Shown in pieces: positions 7,907 to 16,648 of a DNA stretch of 64,000 nt (position 1 is its first letter; each line of letters opens with the position of its first letter). Below the pieces are notes generated by a model. It saw only the letters and a program-made list of their open reading frames with translations, had not been told where the DNA came from and did no database searches. The stretch is from Labilibaculum euxinicum (GTDB taxonomy: Bacteria; Bacteroidota; Bacteroidia; Bacteroidales; Marinifilaceae). The translations under genes and the position numbers were made by a program. The DNA is taken from contig NZ_WTCR01000003.1 in NCBI RefSeq assembly GCF_009795715.1, forward strand, positions 1 through 64,000. The letters run 5' to 3'.

Positions 7907-10297
7907 ATGATGAGATTTAGATTGAAAATAGTTTTTGTATTTGTTCTCTGTGTGGGATTTTTGTCGTGTGCACAGACACACAAGAGAGAGTATGTGAAAG
8001 GAAGAAACTCTTTTAATAAGGGATGGGAGTTTGTTAAAGATGTAAACAAATCAGTTGATGAATTGATGAATCGTAAAGACAAGGATGTTTCATGGGAAAA
8101 AGTTTCTTTGCCTCATACTGCAAATATTGAACCTTTGGTGATTAAAGGCGATCAGTGGCAGGGAACCTGTTTTTACCGCAAATATTTTTCTCTTCCCAAA
8201 GATTTATCCGGGAAGCATTTGGGATTGTATTTTGAAGGAGCTATGCGGGTTGCAGAGGTATTTCTGAATGGTAAGCTGCTTTATACCAATTTGGGAGGTT
8301 ACCTTCCTTTTTATGTGGATATTACAAAAAGTGTTGAGTTTGGAGTTGATAATTGTCTTCTTGTAAAACTGAATAATGAAGACAATCCTGTTGTTCCACC
8401 AGGGAAATCATTAAAAGTACTCGATTTCAATACCTATAGTGGAATTTACCGCAATGTTTGGTTGGATGTCAAAGATCCTTTACACATATCGAACGAAATG
8501 GAGGTGAATCACATTGCTGCAGGAGGTGTATTTGTAACTTATAGTAATGTTAGTGAAGAGTCGGCTAAGGTTCATGCTCAGGTGGATATGAAAAACGATT
8601 TAGCCACTGAAAAAGAAGTGGAAATTCAATTGGAATTAATTGATGAGACTAAAGCAGTAGTTGGGAGCTCTTCTCAAAAACAAGCACTAAAAGCCAATTC
8701 TACAGCAAAAGTAAACACGGATATAGAAGTTAAGCAACCAAAACTTTGGTCGCCTGATTCTCCGTCTCTTTATACTCTCAGAATTAAAGTATTGTTGAAA
8801 GGAGAGGAGTTGGAGACCAAAGATGTAAAAATAGGAATCAGAACATTTAGCATCACTGCACAAGAGGGTTTTACAATAAATGGAAATCCTTTGTACTTGA
8901 GAGGAACCAATCGTCATCAGGAATATCCATATGTGGGATATGCTATTTCAGACAATGCCAATTACAGAGATGCCTGGAAAATTAAGATGGTAGGTTTCAA
9001 TTTTGTCCGCTTGTCGCATTATCCGCAAAGTCAGGCATTTTTAAATGCCTGCGACGAATTGGGAATATTGGTAATGGATGCCATTCCCGGCTGGCAGTTT
9101 TTCGGGAATGAGGAGTTTCAGAAAAATGCAATTCAGGACGTACGTAAAATGGTTCGGGTTGATCGGAATCATCCTTCCGTTATAATGTGGGAATCTTCTT
9201 TGAATGAATCGGCAATGAGTCAGGATTTTATGGAGAAGTCGCACGAAGCAGTTCATGAAGAATTTCCGGGAACTGATGTTTATACTTGCGGTTGGAAAGA
9301 TTTTGCTTACGATGTTTTTAATCCTGCACGTCAACACGCTAAGCCTCCATATTACTGGAATAAGTATGAAAAGGATAAACCGTTTTTTATTGCGGAGTAT
9401 GGTGATTGGGAATACTATGCTCAAAATGCCGGTTTCAATCAAAAAGCCTTTCAGGATTTGTCTGATGAGGAGCGCAACTCCAGACAGTTAAGAGGTTTTG
9501 GTCAAAAACGATTGGCGCAGCAAGCCTTGAATTATCAGGAGGCTCATAACAGTAATCTTCAGGGAAAAGCGATAGGTGATGCCAACTGGCTGATGTTCGA
9601 TTACAACCGTGGCTATGCGCCGGATCTGGAATCTTCTGGAATCATGGATATTTTCCGTCTGCCTAAATTCGCCTATTATTTTTACAAAAGTCAGACAAAT
9701 ATCGGAGAATCAAAATTGAAACAATTTGCCGAACCAATAGTGGCTATTGCCAATTATTACAATGATCCATCCTTTTTAAATGTGAAGGTTTACAGCAATT
9801 GCGAAGAAGTGGAGCTGTTGGTAAATGGCAAAAGTGCAGGAAAGCAAAAGCCTGATCAGGATAAAAACAGTACTCATTTAGCGCATCCTCCGTTTTCATT
9901 TCAGTTAACCTCATTTACACCAGGCGAACTGATGGCAAAAGGATATGTGAATGGCAAAGTGGTATCTCAAGCAGTTCAGAAAACCCCGGGCGAAGCTGTG
10001 GCTTTGAAATTATGGATTGATGAGAGTGGTAAAAAATTAGCAAGCGGGTGCAACGATCTTGTGTTTGCATATGCTGCGGTTGCCGATAAAGAAGGGAACA
10101 TACTTCCTTTGGCCGAAAATAGTATCCAATTTATGATTGATGGAGGAGCAGAGATTATTGGAGCAAATCCTGTTGATGCCGAGGCCGGAATAGCAACTGT
10201 TTTACTGAAAGCAGGAGACGTATCGGGTAATATTAAAGTAACTGCTGTGTCGGATGGTTTACAGGAGGGTACTTTAGAAGTACATGTAGAACAGTAA
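7907..10297 (+). CDS. GH2 family beta-galactosidase/beta-glucuronidase-type lipoprotein
   Basis: This 796-residue protein has a lipoprotein signal ending FLSC (Cys22), so it is probably anchored to a membrane. In order: GH2 sugar-binding jelly roll (about 30-190), Ig-like domain (about 195-310), TIM barrel (about 315-600), then a DUF4982-like and Ig-like C-terminal half. The likely acid/base is Glu434 in SLNES and the likely nucleophile Glu497 in IAEYGD, at the usual GH2 positions. GH2 enzymes release beta-linked galactose, glucuronate or mannose from chain ends; the exact sugar cannot be read here. It is the only intact gene between the two 36-bp repeats. Two in-frame ATGs (7907, 7910) are equivalent starts. 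Confidence 0.87.
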   Translation: MMRFRLKIVFVFVLCVGFLSCAQTHKREYVKGRNSFNKGWEFVKDVNKSVDELMNRKDKDVSWEKVSLPHTANIEPLVIKGDQWQGTCFYRKYFSLPKDLSGKHLGLYFEGAMRVAEVFLNGKLLYTNLGGYLPFYVDITKSVEFGVDNCLLVKLNNEDNPVVPPGKSLKVLDFNTYSGIYRNVWLDVKDPLHISNEMEVNHIAAGGVFVTYSNVSEESAKVHAQVDMKNDLATEKEVEIQLELIDETKAVVGSSSQKQALKANSTAKVNTDIEVKQPKLWSPDSPSLYTLRIKVLLKGEELETKDVKIGIRTFSITAQEGFTINGNPLYLRGTNRHQEYPYVGYAISDNANYRDAWKIKMVGFNFVRLSHYPQSQAFLNACDELGILVMDAIPGWQFFGNEEFQKNAIQDVRKMVRVDRNHPSVIMWESSLNESAMSQDFMEKSHEAVHEEFPGTDVYTCGWKDFAYDVFNPARQHAKPPYYWNKYEKDKPFFIAEYGDWEYYAQNAGFNQKAFQDLSDEERNSRQLRGFGQKRLAQQALNYQEAHNSNLQGKAIGDANWLMFDYNRGYAPDLESSGIMDIFRLPKFAYYFYKSQTNIGESKLKQFAEPIVAIANYYNDPSFLNVKVYSNCEEVELLVNGKSAGKQKPDQDKNSTHLAHPPFSFQLTSFTPGELMAKGYVNGKVVSQAVQKTPGEAVALKLWIDESGKKLASGCNDLVFAYAAVADKEGNILPLAENSIQFMIDGGAEIIGANPVDAEAGIATVLLKAGDVSGNIKVTAVSDGLQEGTLEVHVEQ

Positions 10298-10391
10298 TGT
10301 ATTAAATATCGCAGAAGGGACAGCATGCAAACTTTCTGCGGTGATTTTGATAATAGATAGGTGATTCTCATCAATTCGAAAATTTGCGCAT

Positions 10392-10427
10392 AAAAAAAGA
10401 GAGTCTCAAATGAATGAAACTCTCTTT
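10392..10427. repeat. 36-bp hairpin repeat, right copy (bidirectional terminator candidate)
   Basis: This is an exact copy of 6934-6969: stem AAAGAGAGT (10396-10404) with ACTCTCTTT (10419-10427), followed by further T. It sits between the ends of the converging GH2 gene and the minus-strand FG-GAP gene, where a bidirectional terminator is expected. Confidence 0.85.
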
Positions 10428-10559
10428 TGTTGCGGAGAGAGAAAGGGAGTAGAACTAATATTTGAAAATGCTCTGGTAACGGTGTTTTGACCGTTCTAAA
10501 AAGTTGCGTTCACCTAAAATATTTGAGATGAAAGAAAATAATATCTTAGTGCCTGAGTT
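10428..10559. other. Gap between converging genes
   Basis: Short AT-rich sequence between the right 36-bp hairpin repeat and the stop of the FG-GAP/T9SS type B gene. I see no further feature. Confidence 0.35.
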
Positions 10560-13500
10560 TTATCTCATTAAGTAGATTGTACCGGTTTTTTTCAAGTATC
10601 GGCCATCAGAATAGCTTCCTTCCAATTCCCATATGTAATTGCCTTCAGGTACATTTTTACCGTTGTTTTTTCCGTCCCAACCTGTTTTCTGAATTTCGGA
10701 ATTGTTATTGCTGCTATAAACAACTTTTCCCCAGTTGTTGTAGATTCTAATTGTTAATTTCGATAGCCCTGTGCCGTACACAAGGAATCTGTCATTGTTA
10801 CCATCTTTATTTGGTGAGAATAAAGTTGGGATGAAAATTTCGTTGTTTACATGAACGCTAATATTTTTCTGGTCTGACTGACAGCCAAATTCAGAATAGC
10901 CAATTACTGAGAATATTGTATTTTCTGGAATGCTGGCTATTGGAGAATTGCTTGAAGGGTCATCTAATGGTAATTCCGGAGTCCATTCATAAGTGTTTGC
11001 ACCTTTTGCCCAAAGCTTGAATTCTTGTTTAGCCCCCACAATAGTGTCGGGTTTTATTGTGATGATTGGTGTTTGATGCACGTTGACTTTTATCTTATCT
11101 GTTAAGTTTTCGCAATTGTGTGTGGAAACAACTAATTGATATTCTGTACTTGTCAAAGGCGTTGCTGTTGGGTTGGCAATGTTAGGATTGTTAAGTCCTG
11201 TTGAAGGAATCCATAAATATTTATACTCCCTAAGACTATTTTGAGCTGTAGGATTGCCGCCAAGTTCTAATGATTCTCCAACACAGATCGATTTGTCTAA
11301 TCCTGCATCTATGTTGCTAATCGGATTTATATTGTATTCAGTAGTATCTCGATTTTCACAGCCATTTGAGTCAGTAATTTTTAATGCAAATTCAGTAGAT
11401 TGAAGCGCCTTAAACTTTGGGTGCATTTCTTCGGAAACGAAATTGTTGTTTGATGAAGTCCAGATGTATCTGTATGGTGATCTTCCACCTTCGGCCATTA
11501 CATCCGGTCCAAGTTCAATTTCAGAACCTTCGCAAATTAGGGTGTCTTTTCCAGCGTAAGCTGATGGAAGAGAGTAAGGATGGAGTGTAAATTTCTGTTC
11601 TGATGAACATCCCTCTTTGTTTTCCACTTTTAAATAAAATTCATATTCTTTGTCGACTTTATAAGTGAATTTATTGGTATTTTCAAATAGTAAGTTTTTA
11701 TTTTGATTCAACCATTCTGTTTTATAGTAGTCACTTGTTTGAATTGTGATTTGTTGGTTTTTACAAGCAAAATAATTGTCTTTTAAATCAATTACAGGAA
11801 GTTCGTGTACAAATATAAAACTTGTATCTTTTGCAACACAACCGTATTCTGATTGTACTTCAAAAATCAAGGAGTCTTTTTCGGTAGTAAGTACATTGTA
11901 GTTCAGATTATTACTGAGTATTTTGTTTTGGAATGTTTTCCATGTCCGGATAGTGCCATTTGTTATGGGATGTAAGCTTATACTTTCACCGTAACATGAG
12001 TATGTTTCATTATTTAATTCAATTATCGGGTTTTCATGATAAAAAATATTAATTGTGTCGTATACAACACCTCCGTAATTTTTGTTCAATTTAACCCAAA
12101 CGGTATCATTAGTGGTAATTGACAGAGAAATTTTGTTCGTATTGCTTGCAATTTCACCTTTACTTTTTGAATACCAGTTTGCGGTGTAATTGCCATCAGG
12201 AATTGATAGTTGAATTTGTTCTCCGGGGCAAACTTTTAGATCTTCCCCTAAACTTATTGGGGCATTAATGAAAAATGTATGTGAATCAGATAATTCAGAA
12301 ATATTGCCGGCAATGTCAACACTCTGTAAAGCCCAATAATATTTGCCTTCAGAGAGATTCGTCAACTCGATAGTTGTGCCTGACAGTTCATTTTGTGAAG
12401 TCAATAAATTTTCGCCTGTAGTTAGATTACTATAAAAAGGGTAGAATTCAGATCTGTCGGCTGTGGTTCCAAGTTTTAATCTGTATTGAAGACTGCTTGG
12501 GGCAGATGTATCATCACTGCCTTTGTTCCAATTTAAAGATACATTAGGATAACTTGTTACTGAATTCAATAAGGTTGGAGGGGCTGGTTTTTCGTATGAG
12601 AAACTGAAATTATTAGTATAGAAAAGAGATTTAGGACCTTCTGGGATTTGCGTGCCGGAAATGAATATATCAGCTTTACCATCTCCATTAAAGTCTGTAG
12701 CGGCAAGGCAACCTGCAAAAACATTTGGAAATACGATGTTGGAATTAGAAAGTAGACCGTTGTCATTGGTATACAGCACGGTTTTTGGGCTTGTATTGTT
12801 AATTCCTCCTATGCTGATCAAATCTAAATCTTCATCACCATCATAGTCCAGCCATTCTAAATCGCAGCCACCAAGTGGAACAGATAAGTTTTGAGAAAAC
12901 TGTAAAGTTCCTTTATTGTTTGTGTATACTCTTGATTGATAGTTTTCACCATCATATCCAGCAATTACAAGGTCAGGGAATCCGTCATTGTTGATGTCGC
13001 CCCATTTTGAATCTCCATCTGTCACACCATCCAGTTCTATTACTTTATGGAAAGCAATGCCTTTTTCATTTCGATATAAATAACAAATTCTGCGGGCGCC
13101 TTCCGATTTTCCTGTGATTAGAAGATCTGTCCATCCATCTTTGTCGTAATCAATTGATGTTGTACTTCCTGAATAAATACTTGCCAGATTGTGTTCTTGT
13201 GAATAGAAGCTTTCATTTTTGTTGTTTATATATGTTTTTGTAATGATTTGATTTTTATCATTCAAACCTGACAAAACCAGATCAAGAAACCCATCATTGT
13301 TAAAATCAAACCAAGTATGGCTGCTAAGGTTGACATTTTCGAATGATGTTGCCATTTTTACATATGAGTTTCCGTTGATATTTTTAAACAGGAGAGTGTG
13401 TTTAATACCATCTGTATCCATTCCGGTATAAAATAAATCGAGGTAGTTGTCATTGTTAAAGTCCAATAAGGAGAGAGAACCATTGCTGAGAGGTATTAAT

Positions 13501-13736
13501 TCGGGAACAATCATTTTAGAAAAGTGATCATTGTTATTGATATATATGCTGGTTACATATTTATCTGGTTGTTCGCCCATTAATACTAAATCTTGGCGCC
13601 CATCGTGATTGATGTCGCCCAAAACACATTTACTATTATTCAAATTGGGAATGTTGGTGAAAACTTTCTCCTGAAACTGAGCCAGACACAAATTAAAACA
13701 AAGGCAAACTATGGGGATTAAAAATATTTTTTTCAT
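10560..13736 (-). CDS. FG-GAP/VCBS-repeat secreted protein with T9SS type B sorting domain
   Basis: This 1058-residue protein starts with a signal peptide ending NLCLAQ. Residues about 20-375 hold repeated FG-GAP/VCBS blades (DINHDGRQDLVL, DFNNDGFLDLVLSG, DINNDGFPDLVIAG, DFNGDGKADIFISG), consistent with a calcium-binding beta-propeller. A fibronectin/Ig-like domain follows, then several Ig/PKD-like modules with paired cysteines. The last 95 residues are a T9SS type B tail (FIPTLFSPNKDGNNDRF, IYNNWGKVVY, GWDGKNNGKNVPEGNYIW). Cell-surface or secreted location by type IX secretion follows from that tail. The function is likely adhesive or ligand-binding. A minus-strand gene lies 27 bp upstream and may share its transcript. 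Confidence 0.9.
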   Translation of the reverse strand: MKKIFLIPIVCLCFNLCLAQFQEKVFTNIPNLNNSKCVLGDINHDGRQDLVLMGEQPDKYVTSIYINNNDHFSKMIVPELIPLSNGSLSLLDFNNDNYLDLFYTGMDTDGIKHTLLFKNINGNSYVKMATSFENVNLSSHTWFDFNNDGFLDLVLSGLNDKNQIITKTYINNKNESFYSQEHNLASIYSGSTTSIDYDKDGWTDLLITGKSEGARRICYLYRNEKGIAFHKVIELDGVTDGDSKWGDINNDGFPDLVIAGYDGENYQSRVYTNNKGTLQFSQNLSVPLGGCDLEWLDYDGDEDLDLISIGGINNTSPKTVLYTNDNGLLSNSNIVFPNVFAGCLAATDFNGDGKADIFISGTQIPEGPKSLFYTNNFSFSYEKPAPPTLLNSVTSYPNVSLNWNKGSDDTSAPSSLQYRLKLGTTADRSEFYPFYSNLTTGENLLTSQNELSGTTIELTNLSEGKYYWALQSVDIAGNISELSDSHTFFINAPISLGEDLKVCPGEQIQLSIPDGNYTANWYSKSKGEIASNTNKISLSITTNDTVWVKLNKNYGGVVYDTINIFYHENPIIELNNETYSCYGESISLHPITNGTIRTWKTFQNKILSNNLNYNVLTTEKDSLIFEVQSEYGCVAKDTSFIFVHELPVIDLKDNYFACKNQQITIQTSDYYKTEWLNQNKNLLFENTNKFTYKVDKEYEFYLKVENKEGCSSEQKFTLHPYSLPSAYAGKDTLICEGSEIELGPDVMAEGGRSPYRYIWTSSNNNFVSEEMHPKFKALQSTEFALKITDSNGCENRDTTEYNINPISNIDAGLDKSICVGESLELGGNPTAQNSLREYKYLWIPSTGLNNPNIANPTATPLTSTEYQLVVSTHNCENLTDKIKVNVHQTPIITIKPDTIVGAKQEFKLWAKGANTYEWTPELPLDDPSSNSPIASIPENTIFSVIGYSEFGCQSDQKNISVHVNNEIFIPTLFSPNKDGNNDRFLVYGTGLSKLTIRIYNNWGKVVYSSNNNSEIQKTGWDGKNNGKNVPEGNYIWELEGSYSDGRYLKKTGTIYLMR

Positions 13737-13763
13737 TTTTTTACTATTCAGGAATGGGAAGAA

Positions 13764-14702
13764 TTAGTATTCTTCGTTTATAATTTTGTAGTCAGAATGT
13801 TGTAAAAACCAATCGCGGCATATTTGAAGAGCTTCGGTATAATCATTCGTGTCTATATCTCCGCTATCACTTATTTTAAGAGGAAAGTCTTTTATTACAG
13901 GAGCCAGATACTCCATGATTCTGTATCCGCATACGATCATCTCTGTCGATTCTGCATTGGAAGATTCACAGTTTTTTTCATTGCTGTTTAATAACCCGAT
14001 TAAAAAATCAAAAGCTTCTCTCTGATGTGTGTAGATAAGATCAGGAACGTAATCATAAACTAAATCATCATTTACCTCCATCATCTTAATCTGTTTCATA
14101 CAGAATTCCATTGCTGCATGATCTCCAATTCTTGCCAGTGCCAGTTTGGCTGCCCAGTATGGTTCATTGCTTTTGATAATTCCAGATAACAGCAGTTCTG
14201 TAATGCTTTTTAGAGTAGAGTCAGGATTAACATATCCAGCTAATCTGATTAGTTCATGATAGTAAGGGGGGGGTAGGTAGAGTAATTCCAGAATTTTGTT
14301 TCGGGCCTTATTGTCATAGCATTTTTTAGCGTAATCTTTCAGTAAATCGCTTACAATACCGCAGATGCCGGAGTTTGAGTCATTAAATCCTTTTAACAGA
14401 AAATTAACCACATCCTGTTTAAGGATAGAATTTGTGTCATTTTTAATTAGGTTATTGGCAATAAGGTAAGCGTATTTTCGAACTGCGTCAATTGAATCAA
14501 TTCTGTATACTTCTAAATCATTTAAGATTTCAAGCTTATTTGTACTAAAATCACTTGGCGTATTATGATATGAATCAGGATTTGAGATTACATCCTTAAA
14601 GAAGGATTGTATCCCTTTTCTGTTTAACTCCTGTGTAAATGAGCTGTTTGAGAAAAATAATACAATAACACTGCATGTGATTAACTTAAAAATTGATTTC
14701 AT
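13764..14702 (-). CDS. Exported HEAT-like repeat protein of unknown function
   Basis: The longest frame opens at 14738, but the Met at 14702 is a better start because it leads directly into a signal peptide (MKSIFKLITCSVIVLFFSNS, cleaved near FTQ). The remaining 290 or so residues are mostly helical with HEAT-like pairs (NKARNKILELLYLP, YWAAKLALARIGDHAAMEFC, EALQICRDWFLQHS). No catalytic motif is seen. It probably sits in the periplasm and binds another protein. It ends 27 bp before the FG-GAP/T9SS type B gene, which suggests an operon. I do not recognise a named family. Confidence 0.75.
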   Translation of the reverse strand: MKSIFKLITCSVIVLFFSNSSFTQELNRKGIQSFFKDVISNPDSYHNTPSDFSTNKLEILNDLEVYRIDSIDAVRKYAYLIANNLIKNDTNSILKQDVVNFLLKGFNDSNSGICGIVSDLLKDYAKKCYDNKARNKILELLYLPPPYYHELIRLAGYVNPDSTLKSITELLLSGIIKSNEPYWAAKLALARIGDHAAMEFCMKQIKMMEVNDDLVYDYVPDLIYTHQREAFDFLIGLLNSNEKNCESSNAESTEMIVCGYRIMEYLAPVIKDFPLKISDSGDIDTNDYTEALQICRDWFLQHSDYKIINEEY

Positions 14703-14738
14703 GATTTTGTTTTGAAAATTATGTTCGAATATAGACAA

Positions 14739-15253
14739 ATAAAATAAAATTGGAGAAGAACTTTGTGATATTATCCCCTTCCATAAGTTAGAATGTATTT
14801 AAATTAATCATAGTTGTGTTTTATTTTAATGAGGTTTTTCTGTTTAAAATATTCACTTTAAAAAGGTTTTTAGAGTGAGTAAAATGATATTTGGTGATTC
14901 TGCAATGCCAGTATATCTTTATTTTTAAGAGTTATGTGTCAATTTATTTTGTTGCGTGGTGAGCTGTGAAATGTATTATTTACGAAACTTGTGAAGAGGT
15001 GTTTTTTTCGCTTGTGTCAACATAAAATAATATTAAAAATCTAATTTACTTGTTAATTAGAATATTTATTTTAAGGCTGATAAAATTGAGTGTTATTTAA
15101 TAAATATTAACAAAAAATATTGTGTATTAACATATTAGTGTTTATTATTGTTGGCCGAATAATGTAACATATAAAATTTATTAGTTTTAGGCCATTTCAA
15201 CCTGTTAAGGTTAATTTCCTGAGCTAGAGAATTAGATAAAACAGTAATCCAGA
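14739..15253. promoter_or_regulatory. AT-rich divergent intergenic region
   Basis: This gap of 515 bases separates the minus-strand HEAT-like gene from the plus-strand PorP/SprF cluster, so it should carry promoters for both directions. The stretch 15040-15170 is extremely AT-rich (AATAAATATTAACAAAAAAT). I could not identify a convincing Bacteroidota -33/-7 pair, and see no ORF, RNA gene or hairpin of note. Confidence 0.4.
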
Positions 15254-16645
15254 ATGAGAGGGAAAATAATTTTATTGGTTTTTATTGTCGTGTCATTTCA
15301 CCTCAAGGCTCAAAAAATACCCTTAGTTAACTATACAGAATCTCCATTGCAATACAATCCTTCAGCTATTGTCGGGTTACCGTACGCAAAAGTAAGTTTC
15401 TACAATCGTATTCAGAAAATTAAATCAGGTTCTGCTTTTACGACCTCTCTGGTTACTGGTGTTTTGCCGGTTTTAAATGATAAGAAACGAGGCCATTTGG
15501 GCGCTGTAGGGGTGTCGTTTATGTCTGATGATTTATCGTCTGATGATTTGCTGAAGGAAGAGAGTTTTGCCGTTTCATTGGCCTATAAGTTGAAAGTGTC
15601 GGATCAATTAAATTTAGGTTTGGGTATTTCCTGGAATGTGCTTCAGCGTTTTTTTGACAACAATGGTTTTACAACGGGGAGTCAGTATGTTTTAGGGGAA
15701 GGTTTTAGGCCAAGTTTAGCTATTAATGAAAATTTTCAGGATGTATCGGATGGATATTCTTCATGGAACTCCGGAATTCGACTCGAAAAAATGTATCGAA
15801 ATAATAGTCTTAACTATTTTGTTGGTGCCTCACTGGCCAATTTAAATAGACCTGTTTACACTTCAGGGAACGATCAAAAAGAGAAGCTTTCTTATCAATA
15901 CGGTCTTCAGTTTGGGTACAATCTTTTATTAGGGAATGAATTAAGTCTGTTAGCAGATGGTGATTTGAGATTTCAGGATGAGAATGAGTGGTTAAATCTT
16001 GGTTTGGATATGAGATATTATTGGAAGAATTCCAACGGAGGTTTTTTTAAGGAAGGAAGTATTGCTTTAATTCCCCGGTACGTTGTGGACAAAGTCTACG
16101 CACTTGCTTTAGAGTTTTCGCAATCCTTTTATTCAATAAGAGTTGGCCGTACCATTACATCTTCAAAAATAAATTCTAATTACATGACAAGCAATGAAGT
16201 GATGCTTTCGTTGAATAAGAATTTTAGTCGGGAAAAGAAATCCGGCTTCTCTGATAAGATAAGAAATGCAAGTGGACTTGTACGCAAAAAGAAGGAGGAG
16301 TTTGTTTGGGATGATGAGTACTGGGATTATTCAACCGTTGATCAGCACAAAATTATAGATAAGAGTTTGAAGAAGTTTATTGACTCTTTGATTGAACGGA
16401 TGCAAAAGCATAAAAACTCAATTGTTCATATACATGTTTTTACCGATATGATGGTAAATGATGCGAAGAATCTGGAAGTATCTGTTCATAGGGCTGAAAT
16501 TATTTCCGATTATTTCGAGCAGCATGGAATTGCAGGAAACAGAGTGGATTATTTTGGGGAAGGAAACTCCAATCCTGTTGTTGCCAATGCATATGGTCAG
16601 GAAAGATTAAAGAACAGACGAATCAAATTTATTATTTATCGGTAA
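15254..16645 (+). CDS. PorP/SprF-family outer-membrane protein fused to an OmpA domain
   Basis: This 463-residue protein has a signal peptide ending HLKAQ. The N-terminal part (about 20-320) has the PorP/SprF pattern: NPSAIVGLPYAKVSFYNR, the GAVGVSFMSD turn, and barrel strands ending before residue 330. Family members help T9SS substrates reach or stay on the surface, and sprF is needed for SprB display in gliding flavobacteria. Residues about 365-463 are an OmpA-like domain (SVHRAEIISDYFEQHGI, VDYFGEGNSNP, ERLKNRRIKFII), which normally grips peptidoglycan. The fusion would tie the barrel to the cell wall. It is the first gene of a co-directional run to 43377 and ends 3 bp before the next start. 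Confidence 0.87.
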   Translation: MRGKIILLVFIVVSFHLKAQKIPLVNYTESPLQYNPSAIVGLPYAKVSFYNRIQKIKSGSAFTTSLVTGVLPVLNDKKRGHLGAVGVSFMSDDLSSDDLLKEESFAVSLAYKLKVSDQLNLGLGISWNVLQRFFDNNGFTTGSQYVLGEGFRPSLAINENFQDVSDGYSSWNSGIRLEKMYRNNSLNYFVGASLANLNRPVYTSGNDQKEKLSYQYGLQFGYNLLLGNELSLLADGDLRFQDENEWLNLGLDMRYYWKNSNGGFFKEGSIALIPRYVVDKVYALALEFSQSFYSIRVGRTITSSKINSNYMTSNEVMLSLNKNFSREKKSGFSDKIRNASGLVRKKKEEFVWDDEYWDYSTVDQHKIIDKSLKKFIDSLIERMQKHKNSIVHIHVFTDMMVNDAKNLEVSVHRAEIISDYFEQHGIAGNRVDYFGEGNSNPVVANAYGQERLKNRRIKFIIYR

Positions 16646-16648
16646 GAA

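Noticed and set aside
10560-14702. Treating the minus-strand FG-GAP gene and HEAT-like gene as part of the surface cluster
   Set aside because: They face away from it across an AT-rich divergent region and carry a type B rather than type A tail, so a shared function cannot be supported.
14739-15253. Riboswitch or small RNA gene in the divergent gap
   Set aside because: The sequence is almost pure AT without a conserved-looking stem or terminator.
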